Assembly: GCF_000336755.1 (NCBI RefSeq)
Contig: NZ_AOLK01000019.1
Span: 186,001-250,000 of the forward strand
Origin: Haloferax elongans ATCC BAA-1513
Lineage (GTDB): Archaea > Halobacteriota > Halobacteria > Halobacteriales > Haloferacaceae
Reading direction: 5' to 3'
DNA: 64,000 nt
Shown piece by piece: positions 53,215-62,190 of this stretch. Numbering within the stretch: position 1 is the first letter of the stretch; the number at the start of each line of letters is the position of its first letter. A program made the translations under genes and the position numbers. A model generated the notes under the pieces. That model was not told the origin of the DNA and searched no databases. It saw nothing but the letters and a program-made list of their open reading frames with translations.

Positions 53215-53264
53215 ACCACCGTGGCTGAATCGTCATCACTGAACCACCGTGGCTGAATCGTCGT
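53199..53264. repeat. 28-base tandem repeat, 2.4 copies
   Basis: Units 53199-53226 and 53227-53254 differ at one base (gaatcgtcgtcactgaacca / gaatcgtcatcactgaacca, both followed by ccgtggct), with a third partial unit to 53264. The stop codon of the YdjM-like gene (53212-53214) falls in the first unit. Confidence 0.75.
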
Positions 53265-53335
53265 CTGAAACGTCCATACTGAAACGTCAACCAAGCTGAG
53301 TCGCGTGTCGAAAAACAGTGCGGCGTGGGGAGGAG

Positions 53336-53373
53336 AGTGCAGCGGACAAAGACCAGTGCAGCGAACAAAGACC
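53336..53373. repeat. 19-base direct repeat, two copies
   Basis: AGTGCAGCGGACAAAGACC and AGTGCAGCGAACAAAGACC, adjacent, one mismatch. Lies 20 bases before the glycosyltransferase stop. Confidence 0.75.
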
Positions 53374-53392
53374 GAGACAGTTGCAGTGAGGC

Positions 53393-54475
53393 CTACTTTC
53401 GTCGTTTCTGCGACCCGCGAAGTCCGCGACGCTTCGACTCCTGAGAATCGAGAACCATGGCGAGTACCAAGCCGAGGGCACCACCAACCGCGCGTTTGAC
53501 CGAGCGACCCGATGGAGTCTCGAACGACGCGAGCGAGCGAAGGACGCCGAGGAAGCCGAGAAGCGTCACTATCGCGCCAGCGACGTACGAGATGGCAACG
53601 GGATTCCCGGAAGGGACGTACTTCCGCCAGAGCCGCCAGAGGAAGTCCTTGAGCAGGAGCATCGAGAGTTTCGGGACGAACGTCCGGTAGTCGATGCCGC
53701 TTTCCTCGTCGCCGTAGCGGGCCCGCATCGGAACGTTCACCACGGGCATCTCGGCGACGTTGAGTCTGACGAGGAGGTCGTTGAGAAACCCGTAGTCGTC
53801 GTAGATTGCCCCGAGGTCGACCGCACGCAGTGCCTCCGCAGAGATTGCGGTGTAGCCGTTTTGCGGGTCGCGGATGTGCCAGTAGCCACTCGCGATGCGA
53901 GTCAGGAGCGTGAGGATGGTGTTCCCAAACAGCCGATGACCGGGCATATCCGCCCACGAGGCGGGACCAGTGAGTCGGTTGCCGACGGCGTAATCGGCCT
54001 CGCCGCGGGCGACAGGGTCGATGATGTCTTCGAAGATGTCGGGGTCCATCTGCCCGTCCGCATCCATGACGGCGATGATGTCGATGCCGTCTTCGAGGGC
54101 TGCACGGTAGCCGGTCTTGACAGCCGCCCCACGGCCGAGATTCGTCTTGTGACGGATTGGGACGACGAAGTCGCCGGTGAGCGCACCACCGTCAGAGAGT
54201 GCCTCCGCGGGCGTGCGCGAGTCGTCGTCGAACTCACTGCGGAGCACCGGCTCGCGTTCGGTCTCGCCGACACTCGGGGTCGCCGAGCGTGCCGCGTTCG
54301 CGCGGGCTGCGTGGGCGCGGATGACCTCCCACGTGTCGTCGTTAGAGCAGTCGTCGACGATGTACGCTCTGTCCGCGACCGACGGGAGAGTGTCGATGAC
54401 ATCGCCTACGAAGTTCGCTTCGTCGTGGCCCGGAACGACGACGGCGACCGTCTTACCGAGGTACACGTGAGTCAC
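53393..54475 (-). CDS. GT2 glycosyltransferase (dolichyl-phosphate sugar type)
   Basis: Family 2 transferase of 360 residues: GT-A core VAVVVPGHDEANFVGDVIDTL, AYIVDDCSNDDTWEV, RGAAVKTGYRAALEDGID, the metal DAD in AVMDADGQMD, and DPQNGYTAIS. Two C-terminal hydrophobic helices (about 285-305 and 325-342). The layout matches archaeal dolichyl-phosphate glucose/mannose synthases (AglD/AglJ kind). An insert of about 40 Ser/Thr/Glu-rich residues (60-100) breaks the core, unusual in this family. Likely loads sugar onto dolichol-P for the surface glycan. Confidence 0.88.
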   Translation of the reverse strand: MTHVYLGKTVAVVVPGHDEANFVGDVIDTLPSVADRAYIVDDCSNDDTWEVIRAHAARANAARSATPSVGETEREPVLRSEFDDDSRTPAEALSDGGALTGDFVVPIRHKTNLGRGAAVKTGYRAALEDGIDIIAVMDADGQMDPDIFEDIIDPVARGEADYAVGNRLTGPASWADMPGHRLFGNTILTLLTRIASGYWHIRDPQNGYTAISAEALRAVDLGAIYDDYGFLNDLLVRLNVAEMPVVNVPMRARYGDEESGIDYRTFVPKLSMLLLKDFLWRLWRKYVPSGNPVAISYVAGAIVTLLGFLGVLRSLASFETPSGRSVKRAVGGALGLVLAMVLDSQESKRRGLRGSQKRRK

Positions 54476-54886
54476 CTCCCAAGTGTCGGGCGTTCCGCCC
54501 CTGTCCCCGTCTCTTCGGAGGTCGTTTGTCGGCCATCATAGATATTCTCGACAGAATCTTTCGTGAGAGCCACCTTTGTTAAGCGGCAACTCCCCCCAAG
54601 AGGACAACTCCAATACACATTAATTCCGGCGTAATTAGGTCCCTACCTTCAGAATTTGCCGAATGAATTGAAAATATGTCTGTCGTATTTTTCTGAAATT
54701 CAGGAATACAGTACAATCTTGAAAGTCGAAATATACACTGTTCACCTATCACTTATTTTGAGAGTCGAGAGTCCCCTCGTAGGGGGCGAACACAGGACGG
54801 TCGCAATACCGTAATGATGCGTCTCGACGCCCTGGATAGATGCGTCTCGATACCGTGGGTGCGACGAAGTAAAAGAAGGAGAGAGC
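54476..54886. other. 411-base AT-rich spacer
   Basis: AT-rich part at 54590-54760; no frame with coding bias. It holds the promoter of the GT2 gene (minus) and the 3' end of the GT4 gene. Within it, several TATA-like words (AATATACACT, TATTTTTC) occur. Confidence 0.4.
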
Positions 54887-56137
54887 CTACTCAGACCGAT
54901 TCGAAAACACGTCGACACCGCCGTCCGAGAGTGGAGCGTCTCCGTGCGCCGCGTCCTCGACGTGGTCGAGCGCGGGCTGGCGGTCCTCGACCGGGGGTCG
55001 GTGGCCATCGTCCAACACGGCGGCGTACAGAGAGACGATGTCGGCGGCGACGACATCCCAATCGAACTGGTCGCGGACGTAGGCCCGGTTTCGCTCGCCC
55101 ACGGCAGTGCGGAGGGCTTCGTCCTCAACGTATTGCCTGAGCGCCGTGGCGAGTTGCACCCGCGACGGTGGAATGTCGAGAACCGCTCCGTGGATTCCGT
55201 CTTGGATGACGTCTTCGAGCGCCCCAGCGGGAGTCGTGACGACCGGAAGTCGGGCGTTCATGGCTTCGAGGACGACCGTCGGAAGTCCTTCGGAGCGAGA
55301 GAGCGAGACGAACACGTCGGCGGCGTGGTAGGCGGCCTGCAACTCCTCGAACGGGAGGTTCGAGAGGAAGTGGAATCGGTCGTCCGCCCGCGCCTGCAAG
55401 TCGGCGACGAAGGACTCCTCACCGTGGCCGACGACGACGACGTTCACGTCGAGGTCCGCGAGTTCGTCGACAACGGTGTCGACGAGCACATCGGGATTCT
55501 TGAGTTCGACCAGTCGCCCGACGAAGAGAATCGTCGGCCGTGACGGGTCGATGCCGTGAGTTTCGCGAAACGCCTCGACAGTCGATTCCGGGACGTCGTG
55601 TTCGTCGGGGTGGATACCGTTGGGGATGACGACGACCTTCTCCTCGGGAACGCGATACTCGCGGAGGAGTCGCCGCTTTTCGGCCGCACCGAGGACGATA
55701 ATCCGGTCCATTCGGTCGAAGATGAACTGTGCGAAGGGGTGATACGCGAACTCGACTGCCTTGGCGACGAGTCCCCCCATCGGTTGGAACCCGTGAATCG
55801 TCATCACCGTCGGCGCGTCTTTCGGAAGCGCGAGCGTGGCGGCGAGCGACGAGAGGTACCACGGACTGTGGAGGTGATAGACGTCCGCGTCGTACTGGCG
55901 AACGACGCGAAACAGTTCGAGAGAAAGCGGATTGCGCATCACCGTCGCCGTCGTCTTACAGTACGTCACCCCGGATTCCGGACCGAGCGGACTCCGGTCG
56001 TTGGCGAGGCTCATGTCGGTCGTGACGACGTCGACAGCGTTCCCACCTGCCCGGAGTGACTCGGCGAGGCGGTGGCTGTAGTTCTCCAACCCGCCGAGTG
56101 AGGGGCGGTGGAGGTGGTTGACTTGAACGACGTGCAT
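54887..56137 (-). CDS. Family 4 glycosyltransferase
   Basis: GT-B transferase of 416 residues: N domain VNHLHRPSLGGLENYSHRLAESLR; C domain TILFVGRLVELKNPD, VVVGHGEESFVADL and the EX7E site EGLPTVVLE. Cytosolic face, retains sugar configuration. Substrate unknown. A Glu/Asp-rich tail follows residue 385. Confidence 0.92.
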   Translation of the reverse strand: MHVVQVNHLHRPSLGGLENYSHRLAESLRAGGNAVDVVTTDMSLANDRSPLGPESGVTYCKTTATVMRNPLSLELFRVVRQYDADVYHLHSPWYLSSLAATLALPKDAPTVMTIHGFQPMGGLVAKAVEFAYHPFAQFIFDRMDRIIVLGAAEKRRLLREYRVPEEKVVVIPNGIHPDEHDVPESTVEAFRETHGIDPSRPTILFVGRLVELKNPDVLVDTVVDELADLDVNVVVVGHGEESFVADLQARADDRFHFLSNLPFEELQAAYHAADVFVSLSRSEGLPTVVLEAMNARLPVVTTPAGALEDVIQDGIHGAVLDIPPSRVQLATALRQYVEDEALRTAVGERNRAYVRDQFDWDVVAADIVSLYAAVLDDGHRPPVEDRQPALDHVEDAAHGDAPLSDGGVDVFSNRSE

Positions 56138-56299
56138 TGACAGGCGTCGATTGGTCGAGTGGGGCGTTAGTAAGCCGTCGGCTACCGCCGGAACGGGCTC
56201 TGCAGCGCCGGTACGAGTCGCACTTCGGCCCTGGTACGAATCGCGTAACTATCCCGAACGACGGGCAAGAGTAGAGCAGAAGTCGCCCGTCAGACAATC

Positions 56300-57535
56300 A
56301 TGAGCACCGACACACCCCCAGAGTACGAGGCAGAGCGACGACCGGCGACGACACCGGCCGAAGCGACCACGCGAGCGCGGCCCGACGACCGACTCGAAAT
56401 CTGGTACTTCATCGGTGCGCTGACCGTCGGGGGTGCAGAGCGGACGCTCGTGGACCTCGTCAACGGACTCGACAGAGAGCGGTACGACCCAACCATCTGG
56501 ACGCTGTTCGACGAAAACAGACTCGCCGACACGGTCGACCCGGCAGTTCCGATTCGAACGCTTGGACTCGGCGCACAGACCCGAGCAGACGACGCCGCGT
56601 TCGTCGAGGGCGGCAGCAACCCCCTCGACTACGTTCGCGCACCGCTTCGATTCGTCCGCGCCGTCGGTCGCGAGCAGCCCGATATCGTCCAGTCGTTTCT
56701 CTTCTACGACAACACCATCGCCCGCCTGGTCGGTCTCGTCGCTCCGAAGACGACCATCGTGACGGGCGCACGAGGACTCCAGAACATCTCAAACCCGGTG
56801 ATTCGAGCCATCGACACGGCGCTCATTCCGCTCTCCGACCGCATCATCTCGAACTCGAACGCCGGTGCGGACGCCTACGTGGCTCGCGGCGCGGATTCCG
56901 AGCGCGTCGGTGTCGTCCACAACGGCCGCGACCTCTCGACCTTTATCGACGCCGAACCGGCGGGCCTCCGCGCCGAACTCGGACTCGACGAGGACACTCG
57001 GCTCGTCGGGGTCGTCAGTCGCCTCGTCGAGCGAAAAGGCCAGCGTGACCTCATCGACGCGTGGCCCGGTATCCGGCGCGCACATCCCGACGCGCACCTC
57101 GTCCTCGTCGGTGACGGTGTCCTCCGTGACGAGTTCGCTGGCCTCGCGGTCGACCGCGGCGTCTCCAACTCGATTCACTTCCTCGGGACGCGCGACGACG
57201 TGCCGAACGTCCTCGCCGACCTCGACCTCTTTGCGTTCCCCTCGCACTGGGAGGGGCTTCCCGGCGCGCTGCTCGAAGCCATGGCTGCGGGTGTCCCAAT
57301 CGTCGCGACCGACATCCCGGGGAACGACGAACTCGTCACCGACGGCGAAACCGGTGTGTTGGTCCCGGCTCACGACCCAGCCGCGCTCTGTGGTGCAATC
57401 TCGGGAGTGCTGGCGCACCCCTCACAAGCCGAGAGCTACGGGCGTGCCGCACAGGGCGACGCTGTCGACCGATTCGGATTGAATCGGATGGTAAAGGAGT
57501 TCGAAGCGCTCTACGAATCGCTTCGTGACGACTGA
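56300..57535 (+). CDS. Family 4 glycosyltransferase
   Basis: GT-B transferase of 411 residues: IGALTVGGAERTLVDLVNGLDRERYD and FPSHWEGLPGALLEAMAAGVPIVATDIPGNDELV, with EX7E at EGLPGALLE. Divergent from the 54887-56137 gene by 162 bases and followed by the SDR epimerase by 135 bases. A 40-residue acidic N-terminal extension precedes the domain. Part of the surface-glycan locus. Confidence 0.92.
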   Translation: MSTDTPPEYEAERRPATTPAEATTRARPDDRLEIWYFIGALTVGGAERTLVDLVNGLDRERYDPTIWTLFDENRLADTVDPAVPIRTLGLGAQTRADDAAFVEGGSNPLDYVRAPLRFVRAVGREQPDIVQSFLFYDNTIARLVGLVAPKTTIVTGARGLQNISNPVIRAIDTALIPLSDRIISNSNAGADAYVARGADSERVGVVHNGRDLSTFIDAEPAGLRAELGLDEDTRLVGVVSRLVERKGQRDLIDAWPGIRRAHPDAHLVLVGDGVLRDEFAGLAVDRGVSNSIHFLGTRDDVPNVLADLDLFAFPSHWEGLPGALLEAMAAGVPIVATDIPGNDELVTDGETGVLVPAHDPAALCGAISGVLAHPSQAESYGRAAQGDAVDRFGLNRMVKEFEALYESLRDD

Positions 57536-57670
57536 GAAAACGCTGGCCGAATCGGTGGCCGGATCGATGGGCAGAGCGGGTGTCTAGCAGGCCGATAGGG
57601 ACGGCTTTATCGGACTGTCACGCCTGGTAACCGGACCCAAACAAAGGCAGATACCGTCCCATCTCTCCTC

Positions 57671-58696
57671 ATGCGAATTCTCGTCACCGGCGGTGCCGGA
57701 TTCATCGGCGGCCACCTCGCAGAGGCCTTCACACGAGAGGGCCACGACATCGTCGTCGTGGATAACTTCACGCCGTACTACGACCTCGGAATCAAACATC
57801 ACAACGTCGACGTCGCCCGACAGGCGGCGAGCGAATCAGGCGGGTCGTACGAACTCGTCGTCGGCGACGTTCGAAACGCCGAGTTGATGGAGAAACTCGT
57901 CCGCGACAGCGACATCGTCTACCATCAGGCGGCGCAGGCAGGCGTCAGGTCGAGCGTCGACGAACCGCTTCGGGTGAACGAAATCAACGTCCGAGGGACG
58001 CTGAACGTCCTCGAAGCGGCCAGAAACGCCGACCTGGAGCGTGTCGTCTTCGCGAGTTCCTCGTCGGTCTACGGCACGCCCGAGTACCTCCCGTACGACG
58101 AGTCGCATCCGACCTACCCAGTCAGTCCGTACGGAGCCTCCAAGCTCGCCGCAGAATCGTACGTCAGCACGTACAACGAGGTGTACGACCTGCCGACTGT
58201 CTCACTCCGGTACTTCACCGTCTACGGGCCACGGATGCGCCCGAACATGGCCATCTCGAACTTCGTCTCGCGGTGTGCGAACGGCGAGCCACCGGTCATC
58301 TACGGCGACGGACGCCAGACGCGTGACTTCACCTACGTCGACGACATCATCACCGCGAATCTCAGGCTGCTCGACACCGACGCGGCCGACGGGGAAGTGA
58401 TGAACATCGGCAGCACCGACAACATCTCCGTGCTCGACCTCGCAGAGGCGGTCCGGGACCGAGTCGCGCCGTCGATGCAAATCGAGTACGACGAGCGTGC
58501 GCCGGGAGACGCCGAACACACCCACGCCGCCGTCTCGAAAGCTGCCGACCTCATCGGCTACGAACCCCGGACGAGCATCCGAGAGGGAGTCAGCGCGTTC
58601 GTCGACTGGTACGACGCGAACCGCGACTGGTACGAGCCACTCGTGCGGTCGTCGATGGGCGCACCCGACGCTGCGAGCGCCCAATCGAACGACTGA
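57671..58696 (+). CDS. NAD-dependent nucleotide-sugar epimerase (SDR)
   Basis: Extended SDR of 341 residues: NAD site TGGAGFIGG (6-14), SSSSVYG, catalytic Y154-K158 in YGASK, and the C-terminal GRQTRDFTYVDDI and NIGSTDNISVLDL signs. Related to UDP-glucose 4-epimerase and UDP-glucuronate 4-epimerase (YYDLGIKHHNV loop). Supplies an NDP-sugar to the nearby transferases; exact sugar not determined. Confidence 0.92.
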   Translation: MRILVTGGAGFIGGHLAEAFTREGHDIVVVDNFTPYYDLGIKHHNVDVARQAASESGGSYELVVGDVRNAELMEKLVRDSDIVYHQAAQAGVRSSVDEPLRVNEINVRGTLNVLEAARNADLERVVFASSSSVYGTPEYLPYDESHPTYPVSPYGASKLAAESYVSTYNEVYDLPTVSLRYFTVYGPRMRPNMAISNFVSRCANGEPPVIYGDGRQTRDFTYVDDIITANLRLLDTDAADGEVMNIGSTDNISVLDLAEAVRDRVAPSMQIEYDERAPGDAEHTHAAVSKAADLIGYEPRTSIREGVSAFVDWYDANRDWYEPLVRSSMGAPDAASAQSND

Positions 58697-59066
58697 ACCA
58701 GACTGTCTCGTTCTCTTACGTTTCAACTGCCCAGTTCCGACGTAGTGGTCCGATTAATCCGAACTTTTCTGTCGAGCGTTCAGGAAAAACAGCATCTTAT
58801 TCGTGAGTGTTAGCGGTCGCGGTTCGGGCGGAGTCGGCACGCCAGCTGCACCCCCACTACGAATGCTACCAAATACCAAATCCATTTTCACTAATTCCTG
58901 ACTGTCAATCGTTAATTGCGCGTTAATACGCCTCAAACGCCAGAATTCAATGGTTTGAGGCAGTGGTGTAAAACCGACAAATCCGTCGGAATTCGTGAAA
59001 TTCGGTAATATCTGAATATTTTACGAACAATAGATTTATGTAATTAACCCCCTGTTAACCGAGTGA
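58697..59066. other. 370-base AT-rich spacer
   Basis: No gene supported. AT content is high from 58870. A minus-strand frame at 58754-58936 is rejected. The last 40 bases carry the promoter of the Tat-PPC gene. Confidence 0.45.
59032..59044 (+). promoter_or_regulatory. TATA element of the Tat-PPC gene
   Basis: ATTTATGTAATTA is centred about 28 bases before the ATG at 59067, the spacing of a leaderless archaeal transcript. Confidence 0.4.
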
Positions 59067-59879
59067 ATGGCATCCGAACGACAGCCCCAGACAGACTCTG
59101 ACGACGGAGACGGGGACCGGCTCAGCTTCAGTCGGCGGTCGTATCTGCTCATGGCAGGTTCGGCCGTCGCCTCCGCTGCAGCAGCCGGCTGTCTCGGCTC
59201 CGACGACAGTGCATCCCTCCCACAGGAGATGCGGCCCGTCCAGGCCGTGTTTGGTTACGGTGGCGAAACGATGACGATGACCGAGTCGAGTTCCCTCTCG
59301 GGAACCCAACCGAACTCGTTGTCAGTCGCCTCCGAGTCCGAATCGAACGATACCCGTGCGACCGCAGACCCCGTCTCCATGGGGACAGCGGTCACTGGAA
59401 CGCTCGACTCCGCAGAAGTCGATTGGTTCGCGTTCGACGTCACCGCCGGTCAGGCAGTGAACGTGACGCTCGACCGCGTTCCAACCAGTGGTATCACGTC
59501 CCTCATCCTGTACGGGCCGGGCGGCGAATACGTCGATCTCGTGTACGTCGGCACCGATACGCCTGCGACCGTCGATATCGACGAAGCAGCTGTCTCCGGC
59601 ACCTACTATGCACAGGTCGTGGACGTCCAGCAAGGCTCGGGCGACTACGAACTCACAATCGCCGACGGCGCGAGCAGTGGTTCCGGTGGGTCGGACACCA
59701 ACAACACGACGACCACCACGACCACCACGTCGACGCCGACGGACACCACCACCACAACGACCAGCACGACGACTACCACCACGGCCACGCCGACGACCAC
59801 CACCACGACAACCTCCAGCGAGACCGAATACGGGTCTCAGGCGTACGGTGAATACGGCTACGGTGGCATCACGCAGTAA
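59067..59879 (+). CDS. Tat lipoprotein with PPC domain and Thr-rich tail
   Basis: Exported protein of 270 residues. Tat motif (FSRRSYLL, RR 23-24) and lipobox ending in C42 (AAAAGC). A bacterial pre-peptidase C-terminal (PPC) domain spans about 95-205: PVSMGTAVTGTLDSAEVDWFAF, QAVNVTLDRV and YYAQVVDVQQGSGDYELTIADG. A Thr stretch (about 212-252) that could be O-glycosylated follows, then a Gly/Tyr-rich end (GYGGITQ). PPC domains are binding or structural parts of secreted proteins. Probably the first gene of the three-gene surface unit ending at 62190. Confidence 0.88.
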   Translation: MASERQPQTDSDDGDGDRLSFSRRSYLLMAGSAVASAAAAGCLGSDDSASLPQEMRPVQAVFGYGGETMTMTESSSLSGTQPNSLSVASESESNDTRATADPVSMGTAVTGTLDSAEVDWFAFDVTAGQAVNVTLDRVPTSGITSLILYGPGGEYVDLVYVGTDTPATVDIDEAAVSGTYYAQVVDVQQGSGDYELTIADGASSGSGGSDTNNTTTTTTTTSTPTDTTTTTTSTTTTTTATPTTTTTTTSSETEYGSQAYGEYGYGGITQ

Positions 59880-59900
59880 TCAACCCTCCAACACAGAACA

Positions 59901-60209
59901 ATGAGCGAACGCTACAACACCCCCGACGCAGGAACCCTGAACTGGCACGTCCCGCTGAACGAGAACTTCAAGAGCCTCGGCACCGACGTCGAGATTCGCG
60001 ACGACGACGCGAACAAATCGAACTACGACCCCGCAGTCGGCGCGAAGTTCTTTGCGAACGACACGAACAAAGTCTACCTCGGCGACGGTTCCCAGTGGAA
60101 CTACATCGGTGACATCGCCAAGCTCCCCGGCGACGTCGTCGTGAGCGATTCGGAACCGTCGAGCGCGAGTGTCGGCGACATCTGGATCGAGACGAGCTCC
60201 ACCAACTAA
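59901..60209 (+). CDS. Fibre-like structural protein, 102 residues
   Basis: No signal peptide. The start RYNTPDAGTLNWHVPLNENF and the module VGAKFFANDTNKVYLGDGSQWNYIG, then PGDVVVSDSEPSSASVGDIW, resemble small beta modules of phage tail and collar proteins and of some haloarchaeal surface proteins. A similar module (DGTQHVSP-VRYYDGSQWVATSL) recurs in the beta-helix protein. Lies 21 bases after the Tat-PPC gene and 4 bases before the beta-helix gene. Function unknown; likely works with the next protein. Confidence 0.75.
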   Translation: MSERYNTPDAGTLNWHVPLNENFKSLGTDVEIRDDDANKSNYDPAVGAKFFANDTNKVYLGDGSQWNYIGDIAKLPGDVVVSDSEPSSASVGDIWIETSSTN

Positions 60210-60213
60210 GCCA

Positions 60214-62190
60214 ATGACGACCTACTACGTGGACCCGGCAAACGGGAACAACAGTAACTCGGGGACGTCCCTCAACGACGCCTTCGAGGACCTCATGCCT
60301 GTCGAGGTTGACGGCAAAGTCAACCTCCAAGCGGGCGACGTCGTGAAGGTACGCGACACGGCAGTCATGTACCCACCGTCGAAGCCCACATGGTGGCAGA
60401 CCTCGGGTACCGCCGACAACCCCATCGTCATCGAGGCATACGAGAACGAATCGCCCATCATCGACTGCTCGAAGTACGACGGAACCCACGGTCTCGACCT
60501 CCTCGGGACCCAGCACATGGTCTTCCGCGGCCTCGAAATCCGCAACGCCGGGAAGAACGCCGTCCGCTGTAACGGGACCGACGGACAGGACGCTCGCGAG
60601 TGCCTGTTCGAGGACCTGCACATCCACCACTACGGCCAGAACAGCCAGTGGGCCGGCAACGGCATCATCTTCTACGGCAAGTCGTTCGACCACGTCGTCC
60701 GAAACGTCGTCGCCCACCACGGCAGCACCGGTGGCGGCTCCGACGGCTTCTACGTCGGCGGCTCCTCGGGCGCTGGTCGCGGCGGCGGTCACCGCTACGA
60801 GAACTGTGTGGCCTACCTGAACGCAGACGACGGCTTCGACTTCTACGACGCCGACCCGAAGCACCCGAACGTGATGGTCAACTGTGTCGCCCACCACAAC
60901 GGGCACGACGGCATGGGGACCACTGGCGACGGGAACGGCTTCAAGGTCGGCGGCCCGGACTTCGAAACCGGGAACAACGTCCTGAAGCGGTGTGTCGCCT
61001 ACAAGAACGACGAGCGTGGCTTCAACACCAACGGCGCACGCGTCCCCAACGAGTTCTACAACTGTACCTCGTGGGACAACGGCAGCTACGGCTACCACTT
61101 CAGCGGAAGCGCCGACAACGTCGTCCGAAACTGCGCGTCGTTCGACAACGACAAGTCCGACGTAGAGTCCCTTTGGAACGCCGACTCGGCGTACAACTCC
61201 TGGGACCTCGGCATCTCGAACCCCGAGTTCGAGACCACCGACCCGAGTTCGGACAACTTCCTCCGGCCGAAAGATTCCAGCCCGCTCGTCGACGCTGGGA
61301 CCGACGTCGGTCTGGATTACGCGGGTGACGCGCCGGACCTCGGTGCGATTCGCTCGGAGGACTCCATCAACACCTCCGAACCCGAGCCAACGAGTCCGAC
61401 CGCGGCCCTGAAGTTCAACGACGGCACGCAGCACGTGTCGCCTGTCGGCGTCCGGTACTACGACGGCAGCCAGTGGGTCGCCACGTCTCTCAAGGTCATG
61501 ATGGACGGCGGGTTCGTCGAGGCGTTCGGGAAGGTTCCCTACGACGGTTCCAGCACCGACGGCTCGACCTCCGATGGGTCGACGACTGATGATTCGACCT
61601 CCGACGGGTCGACCTCCGGCGGGTCGACGACCATCCTCGAAGACTTCACCAACGGTCTCGGGAACTACGTCGGCGACGTCAGTTCGTTCTCCATCGTCTC
61701 GGCACCCTCGGTCCGCGGCAACGCGGGACTGCTGTACGACAAGACCGGGAGCGACAAACTCATCCTGCGCGACTCGCCCTCCACGACGGTCGTTCAGGAC
61801 ACCACCTACCGCGCCAACATCTACGCGCACTCGGGTGGGAACTACGGCAAGGTGTACTTCTTCGCCAACGGCTCCAGCTGGAGCGACGTGAGCGGGTACG
61901 CCATCGAGTACGACACCAACAAGACGGTGTCGCCGCAGTTCAAGCTCCTCCGTCTCGACAACGGGAGCCTCACGGTTCTCGACGAGGTGTCTGTCTCGCC
62001 GAAACTCGAAGAGTGGATGGACGTCGAATTCACTCCGAAATCGGACGGCAGCATCGTCGCGCGCCTGTACGACGCAAGCGGCTCCGAAGTCGCCAGCGTC
62101 TCGGCGAACGACACGACCTACACCTCAGGGACGTACGGGTTCGGGTGTAACAACCCGAAGGTCAGCTTCGACTACCTCCGGGAAGTCTAA
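60214..62190 (+). CDS. Right-handed parallel beta-helix protein
   Basis: Protein of 658 residues with no signal peptide. Residues about 20-400 form a right-handed beta-helix with Asn-rich turns (VFRGLEIRNAGKNAV, HRYENCVAYLNADDGFDFYDADP, VVRNCASFDND), like pectate-lyase and tail-spike folds. Then come a small module (402-445) shared with the preceding protein, a Ser/Thr/Gly/Asp linker (446-471, DGSTSDGSTTDD and so on) and a jelly-roll-like domain (472-658, EDFTNGLGNYVGD ... VSFDYLREV). Predicted glycan binding or cleavage; no lyase catalytic set is confidently seen. ATG at 60214, 4 bases after the upstream stop. Confidence 0.88.
   Translation: MTTYYVDPANGNNSNSGTSLNDAFEDLMPVEVDGKVNLQAGDVVKVRDTAVMYPPSKPTWWQTSGTADNPIVIEAYENESPIIDCSKYDGTHGLDLLGTQHMVFRGLEIRNAGKNAVRCNGTDGQDARECLFEDLHIHHYGQNSQWAGNGIIFYGKSFDHVVRNVVAHHGSTGGGSDGFYVGGSSGAGRGGGHRYENCVAYLNADDGFDFYDADPKHPNVMVNCVAHHNGHDGMGTTGDGNGFKVGGPDFETGNNVLKRCVAYKNDERGFNTNGARVPNEFYNCTSWDNGSYGYHFSGSADNVVRNCASFDNDKSDVESLWNADSAYNSWDLGISNPEFETTDPSSDNFLRPKDSSPLVDAGTDVGLDYAGDAPDLGAIRSEDSINTSEPEPTSPTAALKFNDGTQHVSPVGVRYYDGSQWVATSLKVMMDGGFVEAFGKVPYDGSSTDGSTSDGSTTDDSTSDGSTSGGSTTILEDFTNGLGNYVGDVSSFSIVSAPSVRGNAGLLYDKTGSDKLILRDSPSTTVVQDTTYRANIYAHSGGNYGKVYFFANGSSWSDVSGYAIEYDTNKTVSPQFKLLRLDNGSLTVLDEVSVSPKLEEWMDVEFTPKSDGSIVARLYDASGSEVASVSANDTTYTSGTYGFGCNNPKVSFDYLREV

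Noticed and set aside
58754-58936. Minus-strand frame of 60 codons in the spacer before the Tat-PPC gene
   Set aside because: No ribosome site, no coding bias and no domain. Another frame over the same bases gives a short hydrophobic peptide closed by stops, so neither is supported.
59968-61830. Minus-strand open frame of 620 codons opposite the beta-helix gene
   Set aside because: Shadow of the beta-helix and fibre-like genes; Val/Asp/Arg-rich with no recognisable domain.
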